Assembly (NCBI GenBank): GCA_037576215.1
Contig: JBANDB010000005.1
Coordinates: 3,596,001-3,660,000, forward strand
Source: Armillaria gallica
Lineage: Eukaryota > Basidiomycota > Agaricomycetes > Agaricales > Physalacriaceae
Direction: 5' to 3'
Length of the DNA: 64,000 nucleotides
The notes beneath the pieces were generated by a model. The model saw only the letters and a program-made list of their open reading frames with translations, ran no database searches and was not told the DNA's origin. Within the stretch, counting starts at the first letter, position 1. Each line of letters starts with the position of its first letter. Of the stretch, positions 11,001-23,075 are shown piece after piece. Position numbers and translations under genes: made by a program.

Positions 11001-13935
11001 CGCTACTCTTAGGCCATCCCCTGTATGTCGACGTGTCGGCTATGCGAACCAAGTCTGAGCGTCGTATCGTCGGGGGTGCAAAATCGAGGAGTCGCCGCAC
11101 CAAGAAACCAAACGAGGCTTGGAGGAAGAGTTTTTGTTGCGTACGTGTCCAGACGAGGAGAGCAGTAGGTGTGCGCGTGCTCGTAGTCGGATGGAGAGAG
11201 CGATCCGAAACTCCGATCACAGCTTCCCTTCCATCCAGAACGGGGCCGAAATGACCAGTCCGGTACGCTGTCCGAACTCAACCTGTCCGGGTAGGAGAAT
11301 TATGTTTGAGTCGATAAGGGAGACCCTCTGTGTCTTCTATGTACACTGTACGTTAGGTAGCTGGGTCAGGAACGTGAGGAAGGCCTGTCCTGTTTGGTTG
11401 CCGAGTATCCGAAAAGGGGACCTCACAGCCACACTCTTTTTCGTTTAGTAGTCCTCCCAGGGGGAAGTAATACTTTATCATTGGTTCCAAAATTGAATAG
11501 ATGCATATAATAATAATACTTATCAGATTTGCAACCCAAAGTGGTTCAAGGTTGATTTTCCATGCTTGAGAGTACTTCGAGCGTTGCTGGACTGCCGAGA
11601 TGCCAGCTGCCTAATTTGGTGCCGCCGGTATCATTGCCATTCCCGCTTGTTAGAATATGGCTAAAACTTATTTCTGGAGGTATAAAACCAGTCAATACCA
11701 CAAGGACAGTAGTAAGATCATCAGTGTTAGCAATAACAGTTACTTTTGGCTGAATTTTGTTCTGGCCGGACACCCGGACCCGGACGGCCGGTCGGACAGT
11801 GTACCGGACTTCTCATTTCAGCCTCGCCCTCCTTCCATCTCCCACCGTCATCGAGGACTACATCAACAGCACCCTCGCTTCGTCGTTCAAACGTTCACTG
11901 TTCGCGATACTCTTTTCATATGTCCTCTGCCCTTGGTGCCCAAGTCAACCATCCATTTCTTAATCCACGCGCCATACACGACCGGCCTCCTAATAACTGT
12001 ACCAGCCATCGGTCGTCTTCATACCGACGCCTCCCTCCGACGTACGTTTATGGCTTCCGGTGACGACCTGATTGGCCCACATGCGACAAGAATCCGAAAG
12101 CAAAAGACGCGGCAGAGCGCATAGAGGGTGTTGCTTTCTTCTCAACGGACCACGGCTATGAACATCACCCTCATGCTAATTACAGCAGTCAGTGAAGAGA
12201 GCGAGTACTGCCAGGGTCGCGTCGCCGTCATCCAGTGTGTTACGGACGTCTTCAGGGTACGTCTACAGTCGTCATCTCGAACGCCGAACTCATATAGACG
12301 TGATTGTTTTCTGCAGTTTGTTCGTCGGGAGGAGAGCAATCCTTCGTCGATGAATGACTACAAGGAGAGCTTGTTTGTCAGCAATGTCGTCGGAGCCCTC
12401 AGCGCCATTCGGTCGTTCCCGTCTCTTCATCTTCCTTCTCCGCTTCCTTCCCAGTTCACCTTCACCTATATTCCCTGGAACCCCAATGCACAAGATCCTC
12501 ACTACCCGAGAACACGTACTTCCTTCTGGGCGGCGGTGGCTGGAACGTACGGCTTGACCCCAAAGCAGGAATATCGACAACTCAGAAATTTTATTACTTC
12601 GCTATCCGCTTCATCTGCTTCGTATGGCGCATACAAGCAGGCCGTCCCATTATTTCTTTCCGTCTACTTCTGTATACATATTGGAGGTTCTGAGCTCGAG
12701 TTGCAGCATCATTCCTCACCCCGCTCGTCTTCCACTGAGTCTACACGAAGACGCCGTTACGATTAGTCCAAAGTTGGTTTCAATACCGGAGATGGGATGG
12801 TTTGTCTCAATTCCCAGGAAGGAAGGAACTCGTTTCCTCTTGATTTCGCGTCTGGTAACGAGAAGGGGACGCATCACCCTCATCTACGGTATTCGTTGCG
12901 CCCCGACCTGGCTTGGCCGCTGTGGCCATTGTGGAATTCGCTCAATAGTACCGCTAGTTCTAATGCTACAGTGAACGCATGCAGGGTATGGCGGTCTAAA
13001 ACGGAGACGGTCGACAATCACTGCGCCACTGGTTGTTGAAATTTGAAATTCCATTCCCATCCTCCAACGCGCCTACTCATCATCCTTCAATGTGCCCATG
13101 CCATCCTCTTCACTTACCCCGGTTTCGAGCGCTCATACCGCAATATCAATGCAAACAAATCTCCGTGGACAGCGAGCAGAAGGTCCACAGTCACAGAGCT
13201 CATTCTGCCACTATTACCCAAAATTCGGCTCCTCCCAATCAGTATTCGACGGTCCTGCTTTTCACACTTCAATAGTGGCTTCAACTTGGACGACTGTCTG
13301 TATCTGATTCGCGCAGATGACGCGCTACCAATACAACTTTGGTGGAGGGTGGAATTGGTAGAGCTTCGGTAGAACATGATTCGGCATTGTGCTACCATCT
13401 ACGACTCCGGTATGTTCACAATCCTCGTTCTGTTGACCGCGTAGTGATGCTGTTTTTACCTGTAGTTCATCGTGGACAATTTCAAGAAGCACGATCCTTC
13501 GCATGTGCATTGCTATTCTCCTTCCGCGTGTCGTAGGTGGTGGACCCTCGCCAGCACACAAGAACGACGAAGCCACCCCGCCGACTCTTCATCCTTCGCT
13601 TCCTCCACTTATTTACAGCCGACTGCTACCGAGACCCTTTGCTAATGCAAAACCGTCCAGCTCTATACGTAGCGTGCTGAAGACATCAAGTAGCGTGGAA
13701 TGAACGCAATAGGAAATGCAACCATAGCTTATGACGCGGCTTCAGGTAAGTTTGGTCCATTACCTCCCGATCTTACTTGCTGACTTTCTAGCCAGATAGA
13801 TCTCTCGATCTCATATTCCCTTGGTGTTTTCGGTACGCCGCTGTTAGTCCTCATCGGCATCGATGCCACAGCATGCATTCTCCGGCGTCTACACGTACGA
13901 TAGGAGTGGTAGGAGTGAACGGTACATGAATTCAT
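8076..13935 (+). repeat. Repeat U, copy 1 (longest, about 5.8 kb)
   Basis: This is the reference copy of the dispersed unit. Landmarks in order: the GAGCCTGCTGC block (8172), CTTTCTGCAGAACGCC-like block (8428), ACGCGTCAACACGG (8720), the block at 9860-10,050 with GGAAACGAGC, the block at 10,440-10,470 with GCTTTACAAGACGTCC, CATATCTGGGGGC (10,770), GAGAATGGCCGACGT (10,921), GTGTGCGCGTGCTCG (11,169), the block TCATCGAGGACTACATC (11,850), ATCACCCTCATGC (12,164), the intron-like GTACGTC...TGCAG (12,260-12,316), and TACCGGAGATGGGATGG (12,784). It ends at 13,935 with a block starting GATAGATCTCTCGA (13,795). Several blocks read as exon-like on one strand and others on the opposite strand, so the unit seems to derive from at least two opposed genes. 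In this copy the frames are broken. I do not recognise the encoded proteins. Confidence 0.75.
12128..12766 (+). pseudogene. Repeat-U ORF, unrecognised
   Basis: The longest open stretch in U copy 1 (212 codons). It contains a likely 57-nt intron (GTACGTC at 12,260 to TGCAG at 12,316) whose borders are conserved in the copies at 15.7, 21.6 and 27.5 kb and in inverted form at 42.0 and 48.0 kb. Behind the intron follows the repeated block FVRREE...NPS, then VVGALSAI and later SFWAAVAGTYG. The conserved borders suggest an ancestral coding exon, but the reading frames differ between copies and no copy is intact. It has no family assignment. Confidence 0.35.
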
Positions 13936-14290
13936 GCAAACAGAGAGGTGACGTGCAGTGCAAAGGTATGCCCTTGTGAATCAAGACCTAAGGCCATCTT
14001 TTTGACGGGATTTTGTAGTGCTGTATCGTGTTCTCGCCATGCCGGGTTGAGCACCCAAAGACACGAAAGGTCATACACCGATGATTTCATGAAGGTGGAA
14101 ACTGGCCATAACGCATATGTATTCATCGGGACTTCCGCAGACATCAGTTTCTCTGTGTGCATTTATCATCACGGTTTCATCCAGTCGTGAAGAGGAGCTT
14201 GAACGTCGGAGTGTTTTAGTGCTCGATAGTAAATTCAATACGCGATTTATTTCCATTGCCACCCTGCGTGGACGTAAGAATTCCTAAGTT
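13936..14290. repeat. U-associated 3' flank, copy 1
   Basis: This piece recurs at 17,210-17,470 in the same orientation and inverted at about 45,690-45,870. Shared words include CATGAAGGTGGAAA (14,089 and 17,368) and TTCTCTGTGT(G/A)CAT. It appears to be the distal end or downstream flank of repeat U. No coding call is made. Confidence 0.55.
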
Positions 14291-14960
14291 ATCAGTACAG
14301 TAATGCCGTCTTCGTGGAAAGAGAGCCATGGAAGGGAGGACAATCAGCTCGGAAGCTCCGATCGGAACAAAACTCCCTTTTCGTCTTCCACCACCATCGA
14401 CGATAGGTATCGACTCGGACACGCACATACAAAGCCTCGATCGACCAGCGGTGTTTCTCCTCTTGTACTTGCTCGTCTGAAGATGCGCGCACAAACAAAA
14501 ACTCTTCGCTCGTTCGATTTCTTGGCGCGGTGATACTTCTATGGTGCATTGGCTGCTCCTCAATCTGAACCGTCCGCACAGACGACGCGTCAGCGTATCA
14601 GTTTTGTGCAGACGTAGTCTCGGAGCAAGCGAGGCACAGAGTTTGGCATTTTGCAGGCGGAAAGGGACGGGAGGGACGTGTCCATGACGAGGATGGCCGT
14701 GGAGTTGGACTGGGAGACATCCTTCTTGCAGGTACGTCTACTATTCTCATCTCGTTGAACTTTTATTGACCTCTAGTCGTACAGTTCATAGTGGATATTC
14801 GGTGCCTAGAAGCTAGACGTCGCTATTACATTTCAACGATTCCAAGGAGAAGCCGTTCAAATTTTCAATAGCACTGGCGATCTCCTTTGACGTGTCACTT
14901 AGTTGTTGATGCGAACTCGCGTCACTAGCACGTCAAGAGATAGCTTTATGCCGACAGCTC
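14291..14960 (-). repeat. Repeat U fragment, inverted
   Basis: The block with TGCGCGCACAAACAAAAACTC (14,484) and the preceding region match the 11.07-11.22 kb part of U in inverted orientation. Those at 14,590-14,780 match its 10.9-11.05 kb part. The fragment joins, tail to head, to the plus-oriented U copy 2 that starts near 15,010, giving a small local inverted repeat on either side of about 14.97 kb. Confidence 0.55.
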
Positions 14961-15009
14961 TCCTCTTCGTCCCTCGCTTCCATCCCCTGGATCTACATTG
15001 CCAAAACTT

Positions 15010-17470
15010 CTGAAGGCCACCGTAGGGGGTGCTAAGTCGAGGAATCGCCGCGCCAAGAAATCGAACGAGACTTAGAGAGGAAGAGCTTTTGTTGCGTACG
15101 TGTCCAGATGAGGAGAGCAGTAGGTGTGCGCGTGCTCGTAGTCGGACGGAAACCGCGATCCAAAACTCCGATCACAGGTTCCCTCTCGTCTCCCACTGTC
15201 ATCGAGGACCACATCAACGACAACCTCGCCTGTTCACCTAGCAAAAGCCTTCTCTAAAGACACGCACAAAAACTCCGAATCGTCATCAACGCAGTGGGAG
15301 GAAGGGTGGTGTACTGGCCGTAGGTAGGAAGAGAAGGGACGTGTCCATGGTCGTTAGCTTCACGCGTCCACTGTCCTTTACGCCAAGTCAACCATCCATC
15401 TCTTAATCTACGCGCCATGCACGACCGGCATCCCATTAACTGTACCAGCCGTCGGTCGTCTTCGTACCAGCGCCTCCCTCCGATTTACGTTTATGGTTTC
15501 TGGCGTTTTACGCTGACGGCCTAGTCGGCCCACGTGCGACAAGAATCCGGATCCGACGGAAATATAACACGCGGAAGAACGCATAGAGGGTGTTTTCTTC
15601 TTTTTCAACGGACTACGACTGCGAACATCACCCTCACCAGAAGTCAGAAGGGAAGCGAGTGACGTTCGGTGGATAGCAGGGTCGCGTCACCGACAGCCGG
15701 ACGGCTCCAGGTATGTCTGTCGTCGACATCTCGAACGCTGCATTTATATTGACATGACTGTCATCTGCAGCTTGTTCGACAAGAGGAGGAGGAATCCTTC
15801 GGCAATGTTAGTCCTTGGCGAAGCCCTCAGCGCCATTCCATCGTGCCTCTTCCTTCTCTACTTCCCTCCCTGATCTTTAGTTCACCTTTACCCACACTCC
15901 GATGCACTAAATCCTGAAGGCCTGACTAGTGACTACCCGAGAACGCGCACTTCCTTCTAAGCGGCAGTGGCTGGAATATACGGCTTGTCTCGCCAGAGCA
16001 GGAATAGCAACACCTCAGCAAGTCCACTGCTCCGCTATCCACTTCATCTGCTTCGTATGGCGCATACAAGCAGGCCGTACCATCATTTCGTCTTGTCTAC
16101 TTCTGTATACATATTGGGAGGTCCGGACCTAGAGTTGCAGCGTCATTCCGTGTTTCGCTCGTCTTCCATTAATACATACACCAAAACGCCGTTACGATTC
16201 GTCTGAAGTTGGTTTTAATACCGGAGATGGGATGGTGAATTGCGTCTGTCTTGACCCTCTCCAGGAAGGAAGGAAGGAACTCGTCTCTCCTCGATTTCGC
16301 GTCTGGTAAAGAGAGGTGGACGTTACCGCCCTCGCCTACGGTATTCGTTGCAGCCCGACATGGCCCGGTCATTTTAGATTGGCATCTCTAGCAAAGTCCG
16401 CTGCGCCTAATGTTATCATGGATGTATGCAGGGCCATTCCCGTTCAATCACACTCGCATATTCCTGCCCGGCAGCTCCCATCGCGATGCAATGCCAGAGG
16501 AGGCTTGACTGAACAAAAGGTCCACAGTCACAGAGCCCATTCCGCCACTATTACCCAGAATTCGGATCCTTCGAATTAGCACCCGCTTTACACACCCCAA
16601 CAGTGGCGACGCTTCAACTTGGACGACTGTCGGAGTCTGGATGACATGCCACCAAGAGGACGAAACTAGGGGAGAGAGCCTGGGAGGGAAAGGACCCCGC
16701 ACCGTGCTACGACTCCAGTATGTTCATGATTCTTGTTCTGTCAACCTTGTACTGATATCATATTCACCTGCAGCTCATAATGGATAGTATCAAGAAGCAC
16801 GAGTCCCTCACATGTGCACTGCTATCCTCCTTTCGCGTATCGTAGGTGGTAGTCCCTCACCAGCACCACGAGAACGTCGAAGTCATCCCGCCGGCTCTTC
16901 ATCCTTCGCTTCCTCCATGTCCTTAGTAATATCCACCGCCACTGCTGCCAAGAACTTTTTGCTAATGCAAAAATGTTTAGCTCTATACGTAAAAGCCAGC
17001 GTACCGAAGAACGACGATTTTATCCTTAAGAACATCAAGTCGTGCAGAATGAACGCGACAGGAAATGCAACCACGGCTTACCCCAAACGTTATGACGCGG
17101 CTCCACGTTAGTTTGGTCCGTTACCTCCCGATTACTTACTGACCTTTCGCCAGATAGATCGCTCGACCTCACGATAATCTTTACTCTCTTGGTGTTTTTG
17201 GTACGCCAGTTAGTTCTCATACCGCCGTCGTGTGTGAAGGTAGGCCTCTATCAAATAATTACCAACTAGTGCTGTCTTTTTAATGTGATTTCGTAGCACT
17301 TTATTGATATCCTCGTAGTGCGCGACTTCGAAGGACACTAAAAAACACGAAAAGCTTCGGGTGATTTCATGAAGGTGGAAATAATTTACTTCGGCCATAG
17401 TGTGATGCTCAAACGGGCTTTTAGTGGAAATTATCTTCTCTGTGTACATCATCATAGTCTCCTCCAGTGG
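15010..17470 (+). repeat. Repeat U, copy 2 (distal half)
   Basis: This matches the 11.07-13.95 kb part of copy 1. Matching blocks are GTGTGCGCGTGCTCG (15,123), the intron-like stretch at 15,714-15,771, GGAATATACGGCTTGTCT (15,971), ACCGGAGATGGGATGG (16,219), and the closing block GATAGATCGCTCGACC (17,153). Frames are short and broken; the exon-like block LIMDSIKKHE (16,770-16,805) resembles an inverted copy at 46.86 kb. Confidence 0.7.
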
Positions 17471-17548
17471 CGAAGCTCTCCTAGCTTGTTACATTGAGAG
17501 CTGAACTAATAATACTTTCATAGTACCAAATTAGTAGTACTTGATGGT

Positions 17549-18211
17549 CACTCCTGTGATCGGCCGGTAATATCCGAGGGTTAAATACTCTGTAGTAATT
17601 TTACATGTAATTTTCCCAAAAACACGCATGAGAAAACACCTCAAAAAATACATCCCGTGTTTTCATTTGTATTTTTTTGGGTAATTTGATCCGTATTTGG
17701 TGTGAAAACACTTGGTAAAAACACCGGAGGTAATTTCGTGCATCATTACTGGAAGGAAACATGTGTGCAAACATGCCTGGTGTTTTCATTGGTAATTGTA
17801 CACAGAAATTACGGACGTAAACACCGATAAAAACACAAAGGGTGTTTTTATCAGTAATAGTCACCCTGAAATCTACCAAATTTGGAAATAATCCACCCAG
17901 TTATTACCGATAAAAACACCCTTTGTGTTTTCATCGGTGTTTACGTCCGTAATTTCTTTGTACAATTACCAATGAAAACACCAGGCATGTTTGCACACAT
18001 GTTTCCTTCTAGTAATGACGCACGAAATTACCTCCGGTGTTTTTACCAAGTGTTTTCACACCAAATACGGATCAAATTACCCAAAAAAATACAAATGAAA
18101 ACACGGGATGTATTTTTTGAGGTGTTTTCTCATGGTCTTTTTGGGAAAATTACATGTAAAATTACTGCAGAGTATTTAACCCCCGGATATTACCGGCCGG
18201 TCACAGGAGTG
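17549..18211. mobile_element. 663-bp palindromic MITE with CACT termini
   Basis: Two inverted arms, 17,549-17,858 and 17,903-18,211, are almost perfect reverse complements and leave a 44-nt loop. The ends read CACTCCTGTGATCGGCCGG and its complement. The arms contain recurrent GTGTTTT(T/C)AT(C/T)GGTAAT words. There is no transposase; the short open frames simply mirror each other in the two arms. I could not find a convincing target-site duplication (flanks GGT and AGGT). CACT ends suggest CACTA-like or KDZ-like mobilisation, but that is inference. The inverted arm of the palindrome (about 45.5 kb) lacks it, so it inserted after the arms formed. Confidence 0.9.
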
Positions 18212-18227
18212 AGGTGGCCGCTTCTCA

Positions 18228-21200
18228 AGGTCTCAACGTCAGCCTGAATGACGCTTGGACTTGGTGACGCATCAGCATGTCAATTTTTGAGCAGGAGGTG
18301 GAGTGAGGCAGTTTGTTGGCGGAGAGACGTGAGACGAGAATGGTCGAGTCAGAGAGCCGTACATGGTTAAGCTGGGAGAGCATCCTTAGCTTGACTATTC
18401 TTGGTACGTCCACTATTCTCGTCTCTCTGAACTCTTGCTGACATCTAGTCACACAGTAGCCAATTTCTGGGCGCAGAGAGTCCTCCAAGAGCCTGTTTTT
18501 ACTCCTCTTCTTCTTTCTCCTCAGGACTCTTTCAATGGGCTAGACTATAAGGTGCGTACACTACGACCTTTGTTGATCGTCACAAACTAAACAGTCTATC
18601 AGTTTCTTGTCTGAATTCCGCTACCCTTGCGCCGATCTACCGAGTTGCCGCCTGTCCAGCTCCTACCACCATTTCCTTCACGATGCCAGCGACTTTTCTC
18701 GATAACGTCTGCGCCTGCCTACTGATCCAAAACTGGATCGCTGACGTGTTTCTTCAGAACGCCTCTACCGCTAGACAACATCAAACACTGGGATCCCGCC
18801 TCCTTACGGCGACCCTTCGGTCCACGTACAACGCACCTCCTTCCAAGACAACAAAGACGTCCACCATCCCTCTTTGCCCTTACCACCACCATCACTTGAC
18901 GCGCTGCCCTTATCCGCTCACAATCCTTGACTGAAGACACGTACACGCACAAAATCCCTTCTCGTCCTAGTTTTGCCCAATTTCTTGATGCAGAAATTCC
19001 TCCATTTGCACCCGCTGCTCCTCACCTTCAATGGCGCTCAGATGACGCGTCAACACGGTGGTTTGGGGTGGAAGAGATGGCCTTGAGAGCACAGAGTAGT
19101 CGGCGTTGTCAGGGTCGCAGTCATGGTTACATTCAGCTCCAAGACGGCTATCTCAATATCCTGCGTCAGCCGTTTTCTCCGCCACAGGACCGGTATATTC
19201 TGTCCGAACGTTAGGCTTTTTCCCAAGCTGGCAGTCACAGTTCCTACAACGCCGAGAACGTCAACAGCTACTGAGCGGAAACCACGGCAAGTTGTTACCC
19301 TTCATCACTACGTGAGTCGTCCGGATCCTCGCCTTCATCTTTCGTTTTGTGACGTTTCTCTCCCCTCAGATTCCCTCTTCTGTTCTATCTGCCCCTTCAT
19401 ATTTCAGCTGGTCGGACTCGAGCGTGCAGAAGAGTTAGTATCATTGCCGTAGCTGTTGCTTATACGACCGGTTGTCTCAAACGTGCAGAATCGACTATTG
19501 AGAGTCGGGGAATGGTGTGTACGTTCACGCACGTGAAGTATCCGTAGATACGCTTTTTTGGGGTCTTACCAGTTCTATGCAGCTCCATACCACATGTACC
19601 CAGCCAGGATCAACATTGCATTGTGTATAGTTACAGCCATCCAGATACATCAGGATCTAATTTGCATACATAAATATCAGCGTAAATGAAGAGAATAGAG
19701 TAGCACAGAAGAGACGTACAGTATGATATATGAACGGGCACACGGAATAATAACGAGCAAACCAGAAGTACAACCCAGTTGACCACGATACATATGGGCA
19801 GAGAAACGGAACCCTAGGAGCTTCGTAATCATTCTCGTAGGACCCACTGGAGTCAGTTTGCGTATAGCGACGGCCTAAATGTATCGTTGACAGGTACTCC
19901 AATGGCGTGAAGGAAGACAAGACAAACGGCTGGGAAACGAGCCGGATCAGGCATCCCGGACTTGTGAACAGGAATATTCCTAGTCTATTCACCCAGCGGA
20001 AGTTTTCTTCATCCGAAGACACCCACGCTTACAAAAGCTCCGCTCTCTCGTCAACGTTTGACGGAGATTCCTACATGCAATAGCGACGACTCCTCAATTT
20101 CAACGGCGCTTGGACAACGTCAAAGAGGACGGGATAGGCTGGGAGGAAGGGAGATGCAGTACAGGTGGAGGACCGGCCAGTGGGAAGGCGCCTAGCTTTG
20201 CTCGTGTCGCCGTCATCTGGGCAGGTTGACGCGGACGTTTGCTAGTGAGACGTCGTGGAATAGAGAGAAGGGGCAGTTTACGTGTAGAATTTCTGCGGGG
20301 TGACCGAATGTAGGCCCCGAATGTCACTGTCGGTCACGGTGACATGTGGGTAGGCGAGGCAGCTTTGCAAGACGTCCATATTCCCATGCCAATCTGCTAT
20401 ATACACGCGGTATCGACTAGGATATTCTCGCGTCCGTTACAGAAGTCATATCCTTGGCCTTGGTGAGCACTTCCAATGTTAGCACTTTGCCTGTCAAAGT
20501 CGGCTGAAATAAAGGGGATGTAGAGACTAGCGTGGTGTGGTCGAAGCTTGAAGCACACCTGTTGTACGGAGAGAGAACGGGGTGTTGTTGGACATCGCTC
20601 GTCGCTGTTTGCTTGGGAAGCTGGGTCTCATATATGGGAACGTTGGACCGCGGCGGCGTAGTGGGGACAACGGCGAAACCAGTAGCGTTTGATGGCGAGA
20701 TGTTCGTCTTGGAAAGTTTCAGCGGTGTAGAACACGGCAGCTGTCGGTGAACTGTGGTAGATCAATAAAAGAGCTGAGCGAGATGAGAAACGCCGACATA
20801 CTCAAGAACGCTGACAGCTCTTCCGTCCCTCTCTACGCCTGTAAAATGCTCCTGACTTCCTCTTAGGCCATCCCCTACACGTTGACACGTCGAACCAAGT
20901 CTGAGCGTTGTTCAGTTGAGGAGCGGCCACCGTTGGAGGTGCAAAATCAAGGAATCGCCAGGCCAAGAAATAAAACGAGGCTGGGAGGAAGAGCTTTTGT
21001 TTGCGTACACGTCCAAACGAGGAACACTAGGCTTTGAATGTGCGCGCATGCTCGCAGTCGGATGGAGAGGGCGATCCGAACTCCGATCATAGCTCTCTTC
21101 CGTCTTACACCGTCATCGAGGACTACATGAACAACACCCTCGTCTACGTTCACCTAGCAAAAGCCTTCTCTTCGTTGTTCACTGTTTGCGATCCTCTTTT

Positions 21201-21690
21201 CACACGTCCTCTGTCCCTTGTGCCCAAGTCTTAGTCAACCATCCGTCTCTTAATCCACGCACCATGGATGACCGGCCTCCTCCTAACTGTACCAGCCGTC
21301 GGTCTTCTTCATACCAACGTCTCCTTCCAATGCATGTTCATGGCGTCCAGCGTTTCACGCTGAGGACTTGATTGGCCGCATGCGACAAGAATCCGAAAGC
21401 AGACGAAAATAAAAGACGCGGCAGAACGCAGAGGATGTCGCTTTTTTCTCAGTGGACGGTGTGTTACAGACCACAACTGCGAACACCACCCTCATGCCAA
21501 TCACCAGAAGTCAGTGAAGGAAGCGAGTGACGTTTGGTGAATGCCAGCGTCGCGTCGCCAGCATCCAGTGTGTTACGGACGGCTCCATGGTATGTCTACC
21601 GTTGTCATCTCGAATGCTGAGCTCGTATTGACGCGACTGTCATCTGCAGTCTGTTCGTCGAGACAAAGAGGAATTCTTCAACTCTTGTTA
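18228..21690 (+). repeat. Repeat U, copy 3 (left palindrome arm, outer part)
   Basis: This runs from the block around CAGCCTGAATGACGC (18,237) through the block starting ATGCCAGCGACTTTTCTCG (18,683), ACGCGTCAACACGG (19,037), CATATATGGGAACG (20,629), AGACGAACAT-like block (20,700) and AACACCCTCGTC (21,133) to the CTGTTCGTCGAG block (21,651). It is mirrored at 42.0-45.3 kb. At 21.69 kb the repeat is interrupted by the DM9-SMR cassette and resumes near 24.35 kb. Confidence 0.75.
19657..20022 (-). pseudogene. Repeat-U minus ORF with conserved VGRRYTQ block
   Basis: An open stretch of 121 codons. It contains FRWVNRLG, LVSQPFVLSSF, HLGRRYTQTDSSGSYEN and VPFLCPYVSW, which recur in the same order at 25,552-25,818 (minus) and 37,809-38,075 (plus), and partly at 9,741-9,980 and 43,560-43,800. 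The conservation of this one reading frame in several copies argues that it was once a coding exon. No family was recognised. Confidence 0.4.
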
Positions 21691-21697
21691 GTCGGCA

Positions 21698-22341
21698 ATG
21701 TCGTCGGAGCCCTATGATGTTAACCTTCATGATGGGAGAAGAGAACAAGCCCGGAACAGCGCCCAGGATTCCCCAGACGACGCCCCAGATGCTTCAGCCC
21801 GACGCTGCCTTCCGTTTTCATTGGATGGATCCTCTCCCTTCTCACGACAGGATCTTCTTGGACCACCCCCATGCCGTCATTGGGGCAACAAGTCCATGTA
21901 CATCAGTTCCGCTATCTTCGATAAATCAGTCCATCCATGCAAGGTCGGACCTCATCTACCTTGCTCAGTCGCCTTCCGCGGCCGCGAGATACACTCCAAC
22001 GGGCGTTTCGATCCGCTCCTGTTCAATCCCGATACCATGGAACTTGTATGCATGTCTGGAGGACGCGTCCCAGTCGGCAGGAGGCTTATCAAGGATGGCT
22101 ACGAGGAGGATGGGAGGCTGCTATACCACGAAGCGGCCGAACACAAAGGACACAGAGTGCCAGGAAAGACGAGCCCTCATTTGTATGTCTCGCTATCTGT
22201 TTGGTGCTGTTGCTCGCTAATCTCTTCTTTAGAAACGGACGCCTCATATCCTTTGACTGGAGTGAGCACTTGAATAGTACAAAGAACCATGAAATCTTGT
22301 GCGTACAGTTGCTTCAAACTCCACTAAGATTTGAAGCATAG
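21698..22341 (+). CDS. DM9/DUF3421-domain protein (left arm copy)
   Basis: Two exons, 21,698-22,182 and 22,233-22,341, with a 50-nt intron (GTATGT...TTTAG), give a 197-residue protein. The DM9-type module runs from about residue 66: NKSMYISSAIFDKSVHPCK, then VAFRGREI, FNPDTMELVCMSGGRVPVG, RRLIKDGYEEDGRLLYH and VPGKTSPHL. The second exon completes it with NGRLISFDWSEHLN and NHEILC. The N-terminal 60 residues look unreliable: the other frame over 21,714-21,830 reads a proline-rich stretch (GTAPRIPQTTPQM) also seen in the right-arm copy, so an old frameshift just before the domain is likely. DM9 modules are lectin-like. The gene sits directly after a U block and upstream of the SMR gene in the same direction. 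It may be functional or a fairly recent pseudogene. Confidence 0.65.
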
Positions 22342-23075
22342 ACTCAGTACTTGAACTCTCGATGGACCTGAATTAGAGGGCGAATCGAGGGCGTCAATGC
22401 TGTAATGATTCTCCGGGTGTGAAACCACATCCAACCTCCGTAGTCAATGCCATTTTGCCCGCCAGTGACTCCGGCCCGTTTGCATCGTTTACATTGGGAT
22501 GAACATACGATAAATAAGAGGATCCATTTAGAAAAGATTTCGGTACGTATACGTAGAGTCAGGGTAAAATTGACTGATGACTTATGTGATGGGGGATCGA
22601 ACATGCGTGGTCTGCGTGGCCACGGCAAGCGTGGTACCACGCAGGTCACCACGTTGAATTTCTAGTGCACTTCACCTACTTCTCCTGACACACTCACCCA
22701 AGTCCTCCCTTCCTTTGTTCAGGTAGCGCCTGATCTGTCATTGCGGCCACGTCTTTAAGCTGCTCAGATTCATCATTCCAGGTTTCCCGAACAACTGGGT
22801 TCTCGGCTTCCACTGCTACGAGTTTGAGCTTCCGACATCTCTTCATCCTGGTATTCATCCCGGAACCTGTCTCATTGCCGGTCTCCCCTCTGCTCAACTC
22901 TTAGTTATCTCAAATCCGAGAGTCCCCCCTCCTCCAACCCAAGAACAAGCATTTGTTCTATCGCATCTCAAATTTCATTCATTGGTTCCATTCGAATACT
23001 TGTTACCATCGCCAATCTTGTCTCAATCCATAGCTTCGCTTAGACCGTCTAGCACGCTAACTCCGCTGCGCTAGC
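22342..23075. other. Intergenic region of the DM9-SMR cassette
   Basis: Non-coding and conserved in inverted form at 40,573-41,307. It contains short TGCGTGG/CCACGCA words around 22,605-22,645 (also 40,976-41,020). The right-arm copy has the palindrome GTTCGAAC (41,021), which resembles a T-loop, but no tRNA cloverleaf can be built around it. It presumably holds the SMR promoter. Confidence 0.5.

Noticed and set aside
17601..18247. Two long opposite open frames with nearly the same protein
   Set aside because: They are the mirror-image translations of the two MITE arms; low-complexity, without start context or family similarity.
18927..19214. Gene call for the 95-codon frame starting MTEDTYTHK
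   Set aside because: In the other U copies the same stretch is read best in different frames or on the opposite strand, so a protein here cannot be supported.
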